Below are positions 1 to 11,361 of a stretch of DNA of 64,000 nt, in pieces; position 1 is the first letter of the stretch, and each line of letters begins with the position of its first letter. The position numbers were made by a program, and so were the translations under genes. Source of the DNA: Saccharum officinarum (taxonomy: Eukaryota; Streptophyta; Magnoliopsida; Poales; Poaceae). The stretch covers positions 4,439,451-4,503,450 of the forward strand of contig CM036209.1 in NCBI GenBank assembly GCA_020631735.1, read 5' to 3'. The notes beneath the pieces were generated by a model. The model was not told the origin of the DNA. It did not search any database and worked only from the letters and a program-made list of their open reading frames with translations.

Positions 1-739
1 GCTCATTGCATATGAGACATGACATGGAGTCATGTGACCAAGGTGGAGAAGATCAAGATGAGGCTTGGCTTGACAGACCGGTTGCAAGTGTGAAGGGCAA
101 GTTAGAGGCTTTGAAGTGAGGGACCGCGTGTGACGGTGAAGCTTGAGCATGACTTGGCGCCGATGGACCGACGCAACGGTGAAGAGCAAGTGAGGTCAAG
201 ATCGATGAACCAATACGGTCACGTGATGATATGAAGTGGATCATATCATTTGTGATATGGTTGGTGCATGTGTTGCATCAATGTCAGAGAAGATGGAGTG
301 GAATGCGCAAGGCAAAGGTATAACCTAGGGCATTTCTATTTCACCGGTCATAGGTGTGTAGAGAAGTTTATGACCGGATTTAGGATAGATGGCCGTACTA
401 TCAAGAGGGCAAACTTGTTTGCATATCGGTCATCTAGTGCCACTTGAGCGATCTAACTTTGCATACGTGTTAGGATCAAGTGGCGAGGCAAGTTGAGTGG
501 TTAACTCCTTCGATAAAATGATTATGAAAATGCTAACACATATGCACAAGGTGGTGATCACTTGTTGGTGTTGGCACATTTACGAAGGCAGTGGAGTTTG
601 AGTGGTAGAGAGGGTTTGGGTTCCTCTCTCCCTCCCGCCGAGCTTGTGAGCGCGGGATTCAGGCGTTTTTGAGAAGTTGAAATGCCTATTTTCCACTACG
701 CCGGAAGTCGGAAAAGAAACGGAGGCGAACAGAGGTCAC

Positions 740-1245
740 AGAGGTGACCGGACGCTGCACCGGACGCGGTCATGGAATGACCGGACGCGTCCGGTCAGCT
801 GTCAGGCGTTCGGGTGCTAGGGTTTGCAACCGGCGCGTCCGGTCACTCGCGGGACCGGCGCGTCCGGTCATGTGCCCAGAAAAGAACTGCGGTTCGCAAG
901 GAGGATCGGACGCTGGGCGCGTCCGGTCACACACGATCGGACGCGTCCGATCGTTGAAGGAGCTTACTGGACTCACACCGGACGCAGACACTGTCGCGTC
1001 CGGTCGTTGCGAGGAGCGCGTCCGGTCGTTGGACAAGCGCGTCCGGTCGTTGCCTAGGGCGCGTCCGGTCGTTGGTGTGACCGTTGAGGGTCAGTGACCG
1101 TTGGAGGATCGGACGCGGTGGAGCGCGTCCGGTCGTTTTGAGAGGCGCGTCCGGTCATAGGGTTTGACCGTTGGCGCAGTGACCGTTGGAGCATCGGACG
1201 CGGTGAGCGCGTCCGGTCAGTTACGACCAGCGCGTCCGGTCGTCC
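740..1245. repeat. Palindromic CpG-rich array in LTR upstream of promoter
   Basis: Dense array of variants of the 18-base palindrome GACCGGACGCGTCCGGTC and its half sites (GCGTCCGGTC or GACCGGACGC), spaced irregularly at about 15-40 bp. It ends about 50 bp before the LTR TATA box at 1293. The same array occurs in the other two LTRs of this family in the window. Confidence 0.9.
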
Positions 1246-1292
1246 CGTAATCTGCCCAGTGAAGGGGTAACGGCTCTATTTGACCGTGGGGT

Positions 1293-1300
1293 TATAAATA
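1293..1300 (+). promoter_or_regulatory. TATA box of copia LTR
   Basis: TATAAATA directly after the palindromic array and followed by GATGCCTTGGCCGGC. The same arrangement (array, TATAAATA, GGCCGGC) occurs in the other LTRs of the family, so this is the likely core promoter and marks the U3/R boundary region. Confidence 0.75.
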
Positions 1301-2372
1301 GATGCCTTGGCCGGCTGTGGCCGGCAGTGAAGCACACTATAGTCTTTGTGACTTGTGTGGTAGTGCTTGGGAGCCCTCTAACTCACTCATGCTTGATAGT
1401 GTTCATCGGATCGAGTGAGAGAGCGATTCTAGTGCGTTGCTTTGAGAGATTGCATCGTGTGGCACTAGGTGATCGTGTTGCAAGCCGGTGGTGCTTGTTA
1501 CTCTTGGAGGTTGCCACCTCCTAGACGGCTTGGTGGCTTGTGGCTCCGTCGAAGCTCGCAAGAAGATTGTGCGAGGCTCCGGAGAAGCTTTGTGAGGGGG
1601 ATTGTGCTCACCCCGCGGGGATCGCGAAGAGCAACTCTAGTTGAGCGTGTCATTGAGCTACCACACTTTATGGTGGGTTCTTGCGGTGCCTTTTGAGAGG
1701 CTCGGTGTGTGACCGATTAGCCGCCGAACCACGAAGTGTTGGTCGACACAACGGGGACGTAGCTTGGTGGCAACCAAGTGAACCTCGGGAGAAAATCACC
1801 GTGTCAACATTGTCTACTCTTCTCGGTGGTTTGCCTTCGTGTAACACAAGCTTGTATTTACTTTCATATATACTTGTGCTTGTGTAGTTGCTCTCGTAAC
1901 TAGTTTGCTTGTGTAGCTTGCTAGTTGTCTTCTTGCTTGTGTAGCTAGAAGCTTCCCCTTGCGTGACTATTTGGTTTGTGTAACCTTGTTATTCACATTG
2001 CTTAGTTTGTGTAGCTAAGTGTTTTGCGCTCTCTAATTTGGCATTAGTTGCCTTGTTATTGAGCATTGCTAGTGAGCTTAGGAGCTTTGTGCTTTTGCTT
2101 CACTAGTTGTGTAGGAGCTCCCTCGGTTGGCAAAGTACTAGTGCATAGGTTTGTGTGACCTTGCTCTAGAATTATTTAGGTGAGCTCTTGGTAAGCTTAG
2201 CACCTTAGTTGCTTAATTAGGATCTTTGCAAGGTGCTAGAGAACTTAGATAGAGGGGTATAGTCTTGGCTAGACCGATAAGTTTAATTCCGCATTTGTTT
2301 TGGTTAGCCTACGCGTTTAAGTTTTAGAAAGGACTATTCACCCCCCCTCTAGTCCGCCATCTCGACCCTTCA

Positions 2373-3045
2373 CAACCGCACTTCCGCGTGGCCTGCTGTG
2401 GGTCGCTGGGCTGATTTTGTTGCCGCCGGCCCTTTTCATTCCTAAAGCGAGTTCTAATTTAGTTTTGAGCTAAACTTGTGTAATTAATATACAATGTTTT
2501 AGGTGTCCAAAAATCGCAAAACCAATTTTGTTAGTTTCCTAAAATCATGATCTATCTAAAGGTGTAATTGGTTCATGTAGTGTTATAATATTTTTAGGCT
2601 TGTTGTAAGTACTTCGAGACATTTAATATTATCAAACATGATCTTATAGGAATTTTTTTAGGAATAATCAGTGATAGTATTAATTCTAGAGATTTTATAG
2701 TAAGCTCCTAGTATTATTATATGTTCACCGTGATTTTGGTAGCTCCAAAATAATTAGTTGCTTTAGGATAATTAACAAGCCCTAGTTTGAATATGTAGTA
2801 AATCGATAAAATGAATAACGCGACATCTTGCGTTTGTATAACTAAAATAATATCTTAGTCAACGACAGGGATACAAAGCCTAGTGAGTTGGTGTGTGGCT
2901 AGCTCGTTAGCTTGCGAGACGTAGTCGTACGACAAGAGTTGCGATTGCTGTCTTTTACTTATGTCTCTGCGTTGCATTAGCGTACATCATAATAGGAACG
3001 ATGATGGATCGATGGATCAACCAGAGAATTTGGAGTTAACCCAAA

Positions 3046-3047
<2 letters not shown>
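2373..3047. other. AT-rich stretch, no gene seen
   Basis: No ORF of interest and no clear terminal repeats. The base composition resembles the AT-rich parts of the gypsy-type LTRs elsewhere in the window, and a gypsy LTR tail follows at 3124, so it may be the upstream part of that LTR. This is inference only. Confidence 0.35.

Positions 3048-3123
<76 letters not shown>
3048..3123. repeat. (TA)n microsatellite
   Basis: About 38 uninterrupted AT dinucleotides. Such tracts are prone to slippage, so the length may be an assembly approximation. Confidence 0.97.
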
Positions 3124-3125
<2 letters not shown>

Positions 3126-4400
3126 TGATCCCATGAGTCCTACTAGTATGTTAGGATCGTGTAGATTGCTATGCTACAGGACTCAGGTAGAAGTCGAGTG
3201 ATTGTCTGTCACTCGCGAGAGATAGGATATATATTATTATTACTATTATCATATTACTATCACATAGAATACATATGGATAATGATAGGAGACCGAGCGG
3301 GACTGTACTTGGAATTGGATATGGACTTGGTTGGGTAATCCGAGCGAGGCTCTGGTTGTATTTTTTGCGCCTGTGTCGATTAAGGACCGTCCGTTGCATT
3401 GGACCCTGGTCAAGTCATAGACTTATTATCCCGAGCACATACTTGCTTATGAGAGCGTGAAGGCTTGTTACTCTCTTGTCATAGGTTCCGGCTCTTTCCG
3501 GACCGACTAATTAGAGACGGGGATAGGTGGAGGTCTAAGCACCACTTTGAGGCCGGGCCTCAAGGGTGGGGGCTTGGAGTCCAAGTTTGGACGGGGACCT
3601 GGAACCCGTGACAGGAGTGGAACAGGTTGGTCTCGCTCGTGCCTGGGGTATGAGCGAGGCATGTGTTTTTCGGGGTACCTAGCTGGGCACATTGATTCAT
3701 GAATCGTCGTTTCTACGTGACGGTATGGCTTGACTATGATCTGGCACCGTAGTAAAAATTGAAAGATGAAAGATGGCAAGATGGTTCTGATGGCTCAACC
3801 TTTGCTTGAAAGTAGAACAGGTGCTTACCTAGAATGGTTGGTTAATGAACTACTGATGACTGCTAATAAAAATTTAATATAAGGATGCACCTTTAGTAAT
3901 GCTTCCTGCAGTTGCAATAACCCACAAGCATGATAGCCTTGCATATCCTTGTAGTCTTTTCTTTCCTTCTGACGGGTAAGTCTTGCGGAGTACAATTGAG
4001 TACTCAGGGTTTGTTCTACCCTGTTGCAGGTGACAGGTTTTTGGAGCTGACATTTGTGTGTGGAAACCTTCTAGTGAGCTCAGTGAGGATTTCCTTTATG
4101 TTGCGGATATAGAGTTGATTTATAACTCTCACCAAAAATGTTTTACAAAGGAAAGATTTACCACCTGTTATCATTTCATGTATATAAATGTTCTTCATGA
4201 TAATATTTAACTTGACCTTAAATGATTTCCATTCCGCTAAAACTCTGATAACATTTTACATACCGCTGTTATAACCAAATAATGAATTACTCTGATGTTG
4301 TAATAAAAGTGATGTAAGAAACGACAAAGATGTTATAAGCTTTATCTCTCATCTATGATCCTGATGGAAAATGTGGATTTTCGAGTTCTCCCGTTGGGTG
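3124..4400 (+). mobile_element. 3' part of a Ty3/gypsy-type LTR (degenerate)
   Basis: Shares ordered landmarks with the solo LTR at 39537-43663 and, in reverse, with the LTR at 53713-57720: GATTAAGGACCGTCCGTTG (compare GTTAAGGACCGTACGTTG near 42616), and a GGTAAGTCTTGCGGAGTAC / GAGTACTCAGGGTTTGTT / GTTGCAGGTG block near 3975-4035 (compare 43210-43265). No internal coding region accompanies it. The borders are approximate. Confidence 0.6.
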
Positions 4401-4540
4401 TGCTCGATGAAATCGCAGAGTTTAGTGCTCTCTCTTGGGTACTTAGTGTCTAATGGAAGACAAGTATTCTTGGGAGGACATTAGATTAGGCGATTCTGCC
4501 ACAAAACCCCCGTCCACCACTTATTTCGGCCGAATGAAAA

Positions 4541-4579
4541 AACTGGTGTACGCCACTTAAACTGGACTGGAGGGAGTAA
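4541..4579. mobile_element. Stowaway-like MITE end
   Basis: GGACTGGAGGGAGTA is the inverted form of the TACTCCCTCC terminus typical of grass Stowaway elements. The piece GTACGCCACTTAAACTGGAC is nearly the reverse complement of the MITE end at 63248 in this window, so the two belong to one family. The other end is not recognisable here. Confidence 0.55.
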
Positions 4580-4580
4580 C

Positions 4581-4652
4581 TTGTTGTTTAGTAAAGCTTG
4601 TAGAAAATTTAAATAGGCTATTCACCCTCCCTCTAGCCATTTGGACCTTACA
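4581..4652 (+). mobile_element. Terminal remnant of copia LTR
   Basis: The 3' terminal ~70 bp of the same copia LTR family: TAGAAAATTT, then GGCTATTCACCCTCCCTCTA, then GCCATTTGGACCTTACA. It matches the last bases of the LTRs at 14834 and 23395 in reverse complement. Nothing else of the LTR precedes it. Confidence 0.65.
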
Positions 4653-4719
4653 GTGTGCTCGTGGTATATATAGTAGGAGCCTGTTATCGGGCCTAGATGG
4701 GCTGTCTGGGCCTAGTATT

Positions 4720-4998
4720 TATCAAGGCGGACCTTATAACGTAATCGCTTTGGTTAATGTATTTACCGAAGCGGTTATGTTACAACAACCGCCTCGGTTA
4801 ATATCGATTAACCAAGGCGGGCATTTTTAAGGTGCCCGCCTTGGTTAATCGATTTTGCGAGGCGGTTATTTGTAACCGTCTCGGTAAATAAAAAATGACT
4901 GCCTCGGTTAATCCTATGCATTAACCGAGGCGGTTAGAATTTATGCCTGCCTCCGAGGCCCATTTCAAAACGTCTCGCAAAAGATTTTTTTTGTAGTG
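4720..4998. mobile_element. CACTA (En/Spm) element terminus with subterminal repeats
   Basis: Several direct and inverted copies of a short motif, CCGCCTCGGTTAAT with variants such as AACCGAGGCGGTTA, run up to a right end reading TTTTTTTTGTAGTG, the reverse complement of the CACTAC terminus of plant CACTA transposons. The opposite CACTA end is not clear, so this is a fragment or a small non-autonomous derivative. Confidence 0.6.
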
Positions 4999-6560
4999 GT
5001 GATGTTTTCTAGCCAAACGGTTTCAGTTCCACGCACTCTGTTCAAGGAAAAATAGTAGAGTTGTGAGAGCACCTAAAGAGGTACTCTACAAACTCTAGTT
5101 TTTTGTGAAGCTGCTCCACGGTGGAGTTCGTGGAGCAGAGTTTGTGGAGCCGTCCTAAACACCCCTAAATGTGCATTGCTGTTCATTAGCCATGTACTTA
5201 TGCTAAAAATTGTCGCTTGCCTTAAAGTTCATTTCGGATTGGTGTTATCTATCTATTTCCTTTGATCTCCAACACAGGGCTAGAGAACCTAAACCGGAAT
5301 TAATTCTCACGTAGGGACCAAGATGGGGATTACTTGTTTGTTTCAGCTTTCTGCTAGCTTCTGCATGCCAAAAAGCCAAAAGATGAAACAAACAGCCTGG
5401 TTGATGAGCTGGCTTTTTAAAAGATAGAAGGTTGGTTTCTGAGTAAATGAACTACTGAAAATAATGTTAAGCTAAACTTCTTTTTGGCTTTTGGTGTGCT
5501 GATAAGCTTAAAAGGTATTATAAAAGTCAATAGCAAAAAGTCAACAATCAAAAGCTAAGAGTCAAAAGACAGAAAGCCAGCTTTTAAGCCAAAAGACCAA
5601 AAGCTATAACAAAAATCTCCCTTATGAGTTTTGGTGGGGATAGCTAAGGCAACTTCATTTCCCAACGTAGGCCAGTGCTGCTTATCATCTTGGTTCAGCT
5701 TTTGCAGTAGATGTCGTTGTCATGGCACGCAAATCCTTGGGTGTTCCTGTATCTATTTTTCTTGCTACAAGTTTGCAACGCGCGTCACATTGGGTGCTTC
5801 ATCTTTTCGTCAGACGAAGCGGCTGGTTCCTCCGCAAGCCAATCTGACACTCTGCGGAGCCTCTCTTTGGCTTGACGTGGAGCTTGCCAGCAGACGTGGA
5901 GCTTGAGACCACTGGCCACCGTGTCGCATTGGGATATATGTGGTTAGGAAGCCATTTCCCGATGGGAGAATTCTCTGTTACCATCTCTACCATGCATCTT
6001 TAAGCACGATCACATCTTGGAAGTTCACAGGCATGGCGCACGGTCATCTCTCATCTGTATGGATATTTCTTGGAGAAAGCTAAAAAAAGAAGTAAATCCT
6101 AATGACTTCCATAGTCCAAGGAGGATTCTGACCGCGAAGTAAATTTGTCTCTTACTTGAGTGGATACGACAAAACTAAGAGGGAGGATGTATCTTGATAT
6201 TAAAAGCATCGATTCGAACAAAATACATGTAATCTGTCTACATCAAATTCTCCCCTAGTTAACTCAGATACATAAGAGGCAGATCAACGGTCCTCAAACT
6301 GCTTGATAGTGTCACCTAGGTATCTCCCCAGTCCCCACTACTTGGGTCCTCAAATTGGCTTTACTAGTTGGGTCACTCATGTTTTTCCATACATCTTCAA
6401 CCAACGTTAATATCTTTTTCTGGAAAATAATTTAAAAATCGGTGTTATATGTCGTATTTAGCATCTACGTGGCATAGATGTCTTACTCGTATTTAGCATC
6501 TAGAAAAAAGTATTAAAATGCATATATATGTTACTGTGGAATCTTCAGTGAAATTTATTT
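4999..6560. other. Intergenic repeat debris, no gene supported
   Basis: 5040-5170 holds a MITE-like piece with internal inverted motifs (GCTCCACGGTGGAGTTCGTGGAGC). 5330-5620 holds repeated AAGCCAAAAG / CTTTTGGCTTTT motifs in both orientations, as in hAT-type MITEs. ORFs at 5631-5906 and 5799-5993 show no family I recognise. Confidence 0.4.
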
Positions 6561-8116
6561 ATGCGCCACCACTACTAGGCCGTTCATAACAGCCCACCTT
6601 CAGGCCCACGAAGCCCATTCGTCTCGGGCCTACAGCCTCTGCAAGCTCACTCACCACAGGCTGCAGCCCAAAACTAAATTCGTTTCAGCCCAGCAGAGAG
6701 AGGCCCCACACAGGGCCGGATATCGAGCCAACCGTAGTTTTTTTCGACCTTTTTTAAAAATTGGTATAATTTTATTCATCATTATTTTCTATATTGTTTA
6801 AGACCCAACTTCACGACGAGCCTAACGAGCTGAGCCGAAGTTGAAAGTCGTTCCAAATCAAGTCATTTTTATTTTAAAAGATAAATGAGTCTAATCGGAA
6901 CACTTTTGTACCGAGCCACCGAGCCGGCTTAACGAGCTTTTTGTCCAGCCCTGGCCCCACATTCAACTCTGCTCCATCCTCCGGCTCCAGTCCAGTTCCC
7001 CCTGCGCCTCCGTGCTCCGTCCGGCGACCGCCCCCGGCCGGCGGCGGGCCGGAAGGGCGGAAGGCGCAGTCTCCACCGCCCGTCCAATGCTTCCACTCCA
7101 GACGAGTGTCGGTCAGGTGGCCGTGCGCCTGTGGCTGGACTCTGATCCCGGTTCCCCTTGCGCGGCCATCACCTGCGCCGGTCCACCACCGCGCGCACCC
7201 GTGGCCGCGTCCCTGACCGTGACCTGGGCACCTGGCCCGCCGGTGGCTGGACTCTGATCCCGGTTCCCCTTGCGCGGCCATCACCTGCGCCGGTCCACCA
7301 CCTCACGCACCCGTGGCCGCGTCCCTGACCGTGACCTGGGCACCTGGCCATCCCCCGCCTCGTCGGAGCTTCCAGGTCGCGGCTTGTCGTGGTAAATAAG
7401 CTCTCTTCCCTCGTAGTCGTAGAGGCCTTCTTGTTTTTGAGCCGCAGGGAAAAATGATGTGAAAATGCAGCAATTTATCAGTCTAGCGACTTTGCGATCT
7501 ATCAAATTCTCATTGATTCCTACCAGTGTAGTCAGTTGAGTAAATGTCAAATTGTGATTTTTTTTATATCAAATGGGCCTGTGATTGTATTTGTATATAT
7601 ATCAAATTAGCCAAAGTGTCAAACCAAAGACCTCCACGCTTTACTTGGTTACATACTTGCATAGATTGGTTGCTTGTTTTAATTATGCCAGCCACTTGGC
7701 CAAAACCCCAACGCTGGTCAGGTCAGCGTATTCCCTGCCAATTGTTCTTCAAGTTCCAATGCATTGCATAATGACATTGACCCCAACGTTTGTCACTTCC
7801 TACCTAGTAAATATGAATATGAATAATCCAAGGGACAACTCCAAGGGGAACACACTGAACATTCCCATCGTATTCGGTTCAATGCGGACCACTCAACCTG
7901 TGAGACTTTGTGTTTACCATGAATCATTCCAAGCATCGCATTGTCCTGGTGTGTAAAGTTAAAGCTAGTTATCTTGTTCTTATCTGTCCATCCATGGTGT
8001 AAAATGCAGTTCTATAAATGTAGCAGCCTCTCAACTAGAGAAGTTACTCCAGCTAACACCGGAACACTAGTTACTACGTGCGTGAGTATACCGAGCGAGC
8101 CTCAGGATATCAGAGA
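6561..8116 (+). other. Upstream region of first GRAS gene
   Basis: A CpG-rich block (about 6940-7400) gives way to AT-rich sequence that runs up to the GRAS start at 8117. This composition shift is typical of a grass promoter or first noncoding exon followed by an intron, but no transcription start can be fixed from sequence alone. The block contains the 112-bp tandem duplication listed separately. Antisense ORFs here follow the high GC content and show no family. Confidence 0.4.
7131..7349. repeat. 112-bp tandem duplication
   Basis: 7131-7237 and 7243-7349 are nearly identical direct copies (GTGGCTGGACTCTGATCCCG to CACCTGGCC, period 112). The clearest difference is GCGCGC against TCACGC. 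It lies in the CpG-rich block upstream of the GRAS gene. Confidence 0.95.
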
Positions 8117-9939
8117 ATGGTGCATATGCCTTCTGTGCAGGATCAGGTGCGGCTTGTTCCGGCTCTGTATCAGTGTGCAACACATGTAAGCGAGGGATCC
8201 ATCAGAAAGACTAACGATAGTCTTAGTGAGATAAAAAGGCTCTCCTCCATAGTTGATGGGCCGCTGCAGCGTCTGTCCCAGATTATGGCTGACAGCCTAG
8301 CTCGCCGTCTTCTCTTGTCTTGTGAGGGCCTTACTGGTTCCCTCATTCATCCATCTGACTACTTTGAGCAGTCGAGCATTCAGTCTGCTCGTTATAACTT
8401 CGCTAGCCTCAGTCCCTACCTCAAAACTGGCTTTGCTACTATCAACCAGGCCATCCTTGAAGCAATGGAGGTTGAAAAGGTCATGTACTTTGGATATTCT
8501 TGCCAATGCAAATATCCTTGCTATACAGTCTTTTCTCTATCTTAGCTTGTATTGCTCTATTTTGTGCTAAAATTTAAGTAAAAACTTGTATGTTTTTTCC
8601 CTGAAAATATCTACAGAAAGACCACTACAGTACAATTAATTTGGCCTGAGATTTCATTTTAGTCCTTTTAGAGTACCAGATGTCGTGCTATGTCCCAATG
8701 ATTTATTAAAGATATTTGAATTACCATTATACTAGCATCTTTCTTGACTCTATCTATGTATCCAAACCATGGTGTATAGTTATATCACATGTTCAAATAA
8801 CTTTATAGATTTTCTAAAAAGTTTCATGTCACCGCCACCCACGATTCAAATTTTATTTGTGGCTAGCAAGTGGTACTTTATGATAAAGTAGTTTTTATCA
8901 AGACTACATACATACCTATGAGCTTCTGATGACAATTGTATTTCAGGTTGTCCGCATTATCGACTTGTCCTGCTCTGCCTCCCACCCACGTCAGTGGCTC
9001 AAGCTCCTTCATGGCTACCATGGGCGCCCAAGGGGGCCACCTGAAGTACGCCTTACAGTTGTCCATGATGACAATGACTTTCTGGCCAACATGAAGGCAT
9101 TGCTATCCAAGGAAGCTGATATGCTCAAAATCCCATTCCAGTTTAATGATGTAAATGGCAGGCTTGAGACCTTGGACTTCCGTAACCTCCGTGATGTCCT
9201 AGGGATAAAATATGGTGAGGCGATTGCGATCAGCTGTTCTCTACAGATGCATCGCCTGCTCGTGGTTGATGACAATGTCAGCTATACTGCTATTGATCAG
9301 CTCCAGAAAATGGCAAATGCTGCGCAGCTTAAGCAGATGGCAAGCTCAGTGTACAGCCCAGCCTCCATACTGAACTATCCACGAACACCATCCCCTCTTT
9401 TATTGGCAAGCTTTCTCAATGCCATCCATACGCTCAAACCAAACATCATGCTGGTGATGGAGCAAGATGCAAACCACAACGCCTTGTTGTTCTCCGACCG
9501 GTTTGTTGAGGCACTTAACTATTATGCAGCCCTCTTTAACAGCTTCAATGCAATGGCTGCTGCCAACTCGCAATGGGCCAATGAGCGGACGCAGGTAGAA
9601 AGGATGATCTTGGGGGAAGAGATCAAGAACATATTACTGTGTGAAGGAGTCAATCGGCACGAGCGGCATGAGAGGCTGAGCCAGTGGGAAATGTACATGG
9701 ATGCATCAGGGTTTCACCATGTTCCGCTCAGCTTTGATGCCATTAGGGAGGGTGAACTGAAGCTCCTGAGCTTCGGGTTGAATGGATGTCAGTACCAGGT
9801 AGAAAGTGATAGCCTTTTGTTGGGATGGAGTTCCACACGTCTCTACTCTATATCGGCATGGAGGCCAAAGAAAGGCTCAACCTCTGGGAGCAGAGAGCAT
9901 ATGTTAGTTCAGCGTCAAATGGTATGGCCACACAGTTAG
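8117..9939 (+). CDS. GRAS transcription regulator, SCL3-like, two exons
   Basis: GRAS-family regulator, predicted nuclear. Exon 1 is 8117-8479 (121 codons) and exon 2 is 8947-9939 (330 codons plus stop). The donor AAG|GTCATG and the acceptor TTTCAG|GTTGTC are both phase 0. The join restores the VHIID block, EAMEVEK followed by VVRIIDLS. In order one sees leucine heptad repeat I (LVPALYQCATHVSEG), the VHIID-type motif, LHR II, a PFYRE-region EQDANHN and FVEALNYYAALF, and the SAW motif RLYSISAWRP near the end. ATG at 8117 is the first ATG of the open frame; the frame upstream has only a GTG. Total 451 aa, near the SCL3 size. Family knowledge: SCL3 acts in gibberellin and root endodermis signalling with DELLA proteins. 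The paralogue at 11362 is intronless and far more GC-rich. No disabling change was seen. Confidence 0.85.
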
Positions 9940-11289
9940 GCCTCCCTGTTGATGGTGATTTCTTTCTCCAGTTTGCTGGTGCTGTGCAGGATATGTCTGG
10001 CAGTTCTGTGCTTTAGCTGATCGATCCTCTGTGACGATCTCTTTTCTTTCCTTCAGAATAGCGAGCACCATTTCGTGTGAAGCATAGTGATGTGTAGATG
10101 AAAATATTGTAACCGAGTTGAATCGGAAGAAGTGTATAAGTTAATTCATAATAGCAATTTTGGATTGCTCTCCATCAGTTCCTAGTTTAACATCTCTTTT
10201 TGAGAGAGCTGTTTTCATGTAAAATGGTATTGCTGCCTTTACGTTGGTTCTGTTGTGTTCTTTTTGGCTATCCATATGGACCAGCAGAAGAGAACAAAAC
10301 TGGAACAAGATTGGTTTTGAAATTGGCGAAGCATATGCGCATGCCAAGAGACTGGACAATTTCTGGTGCATAAAAAAAACTCGGCCAGGTGGGGATAAGA
10401 CCGCCCCCACGGCATTTACTAAGATAGAAGATCTCAGTTCCCCTGGCCGAGAAAACCCCCGAACCCTGGTCCCGTCCCGACACTAGGGACGGACACCGCG
10501 GGGACCGTTACCTGGGCTGGTCCAAGGCCGGGGCATTTCTGGTGCATAGGATGGACAAGTCTTCCTTGCAAACGAAACAAGAACACACTGGGTCGGCCCA
10601 CCTGATTAAAGTTTCTGTAAAATAAGAAGCATAAATTAGCATTATAGGTGGAAAACAAAAGCATGCGGTCAAAATTTGAACGAGTACTCCAAGAAACGGC
10701 CACCTTGCAATCACCTATACCATTTGTTTTGTAAAGCTGACAAAACTGAAGTGTTTGCTTCTTGTCCTCTGGGAAACTCTAGCCTGCACATGAATGCAGA
10801 TTTTGGAGCCATGTCTGCACAGCATTTGAACCTCACTGGCTGCTCATGGAAAACAAATATATATCTCCATATATAGCTAGAGAGTTTCCTGCCAAACATT
10901 TTTGTATCAATCGGACCCTAGCTATGCAATTTTGTATATATTGTACATAGTACGCCTGCAGCAAAGCCTGGAGGGATTGAATTGATCGCAAAATTGTCTG
11001 GTACCTGCTGATCCAAAATGCTGCAGATAAGTTCCAAGCGAATATCTCCAAGCAGCTTAGTTATTCCACCGAGATGCAGACATGGCTTAGCCCTTGCCGC
11101 ACATGCATCCAATTTCTGCGTCGTCGCCTTGTGCACCCCATGACAAGGTCACCACCTAGGAACGTATGAACTCGAGACCCTGCAGCAGGCTTGCATTGCA
11201 ACATTTGTCGCTATACCAAGATCCAAGCCCAACAATGGCGTGCTCGATCGCCTTCATATCCAGCGCAGCGATCCATTGACCCAGAAGCC
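9940..11289. other. Intergenic region between the two GRAS genes
   Basis: Holds the likely 3' UTR of the first GRAS gene (to about 10140), a SINE-like insertion (10373-10534), and the upstream region of the second GRAS gene. TATA-like motifs occur near 10858-10876, too far from the ATG at 11362 to assign. No other gene is supported. Confidence 0.5.
10373..10534 (-). mobile_element. SINE-like retroposon with 14-bp target duplication
   Basis: A 162-bp insert flanked by exact 14-base direct repeats ATTTCTGGTGCATA (10359-10372 and 10535-10548). On the - strand it ends in a run of T after CGGCCGAG-like sequence (read on + as an A run right after the left repeat). It contains GGACCAGGGTTCGGGG, resembling a pol III B box (GGTTCGANNCC), in its 5' half. 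Long perfect target duplications, small size, no ORF and a T-rich tail fit plant tRNA-derived SINEs of the Au/p-SINE type. Assignment to a named SINE family is not possible by eye. Confidence 0.6.
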
Positions 11290-11315
11290 CCGTCCGTCCG
11301 TCCGTCCGTCCGTCC
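11290..11315. repeat. (CCGT)n microsatellite in SCL3 5' leader
   Basis: About six tandem CCGT units, 46 bp before the ATG of the intronless GRAS gene, so probably within its 5' UTR. Length variation here could affect translation or promoter activity (inference). Confidence 0.85.
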
Positions 11316-11361
11316 AAAGCTGAAAGCTTGGTGAGGATTTCGATCGCTCAGCGGTCTGGAC

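Larger units (their letters stand above)
1..2372 (+). mobile_element. Ty1/copia LTR (SIRE/Maximus-like), 5' end cut by window
   Basis: Long terminal repeat read in + orientation. Its right end carries the typical stretch TATTCACCCCCCCTCTAG followed by a terminal CCCTTCA at 2372. Bases 500-2372 match, in reverse complement, the paired LTRs at 14834-16746 and 23395-25320 (palindromic array, TATA region, terminal CCCCCTCTAG). Bases 1-484 match the reverse complement of 25321-25806, which also shows that roughly 100 bp of the LTR start lie outside the window. The bases after 2372 (CAACCGCAC) are not a tRNA primer-binding site, so this is a solo LTR or a 3' LTR, not a 5' LTR. No coding capacity: the short ORFs are readings of the repeat array. 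Confidence 0.85.

Noticed and set aside
744..1097. 117-aa ORF with repeated RVRS/ARPV motifs (and similar frames at 770, 824, 15759, 15913, 24298, 24459)
   Set aside because: These are translations of the GACCGGACGCGTCCGGTC array in LTRs; every frame and both strands are open because the repeat lacks stops.
6874..7550. 136-aa and 89-aa antisense ORFs upstream of the first GRAS gene
   Set aside because: They fall in the 112-bp tandem duplication and CpG block; no domain and repeated only because the DNA is duplicated.
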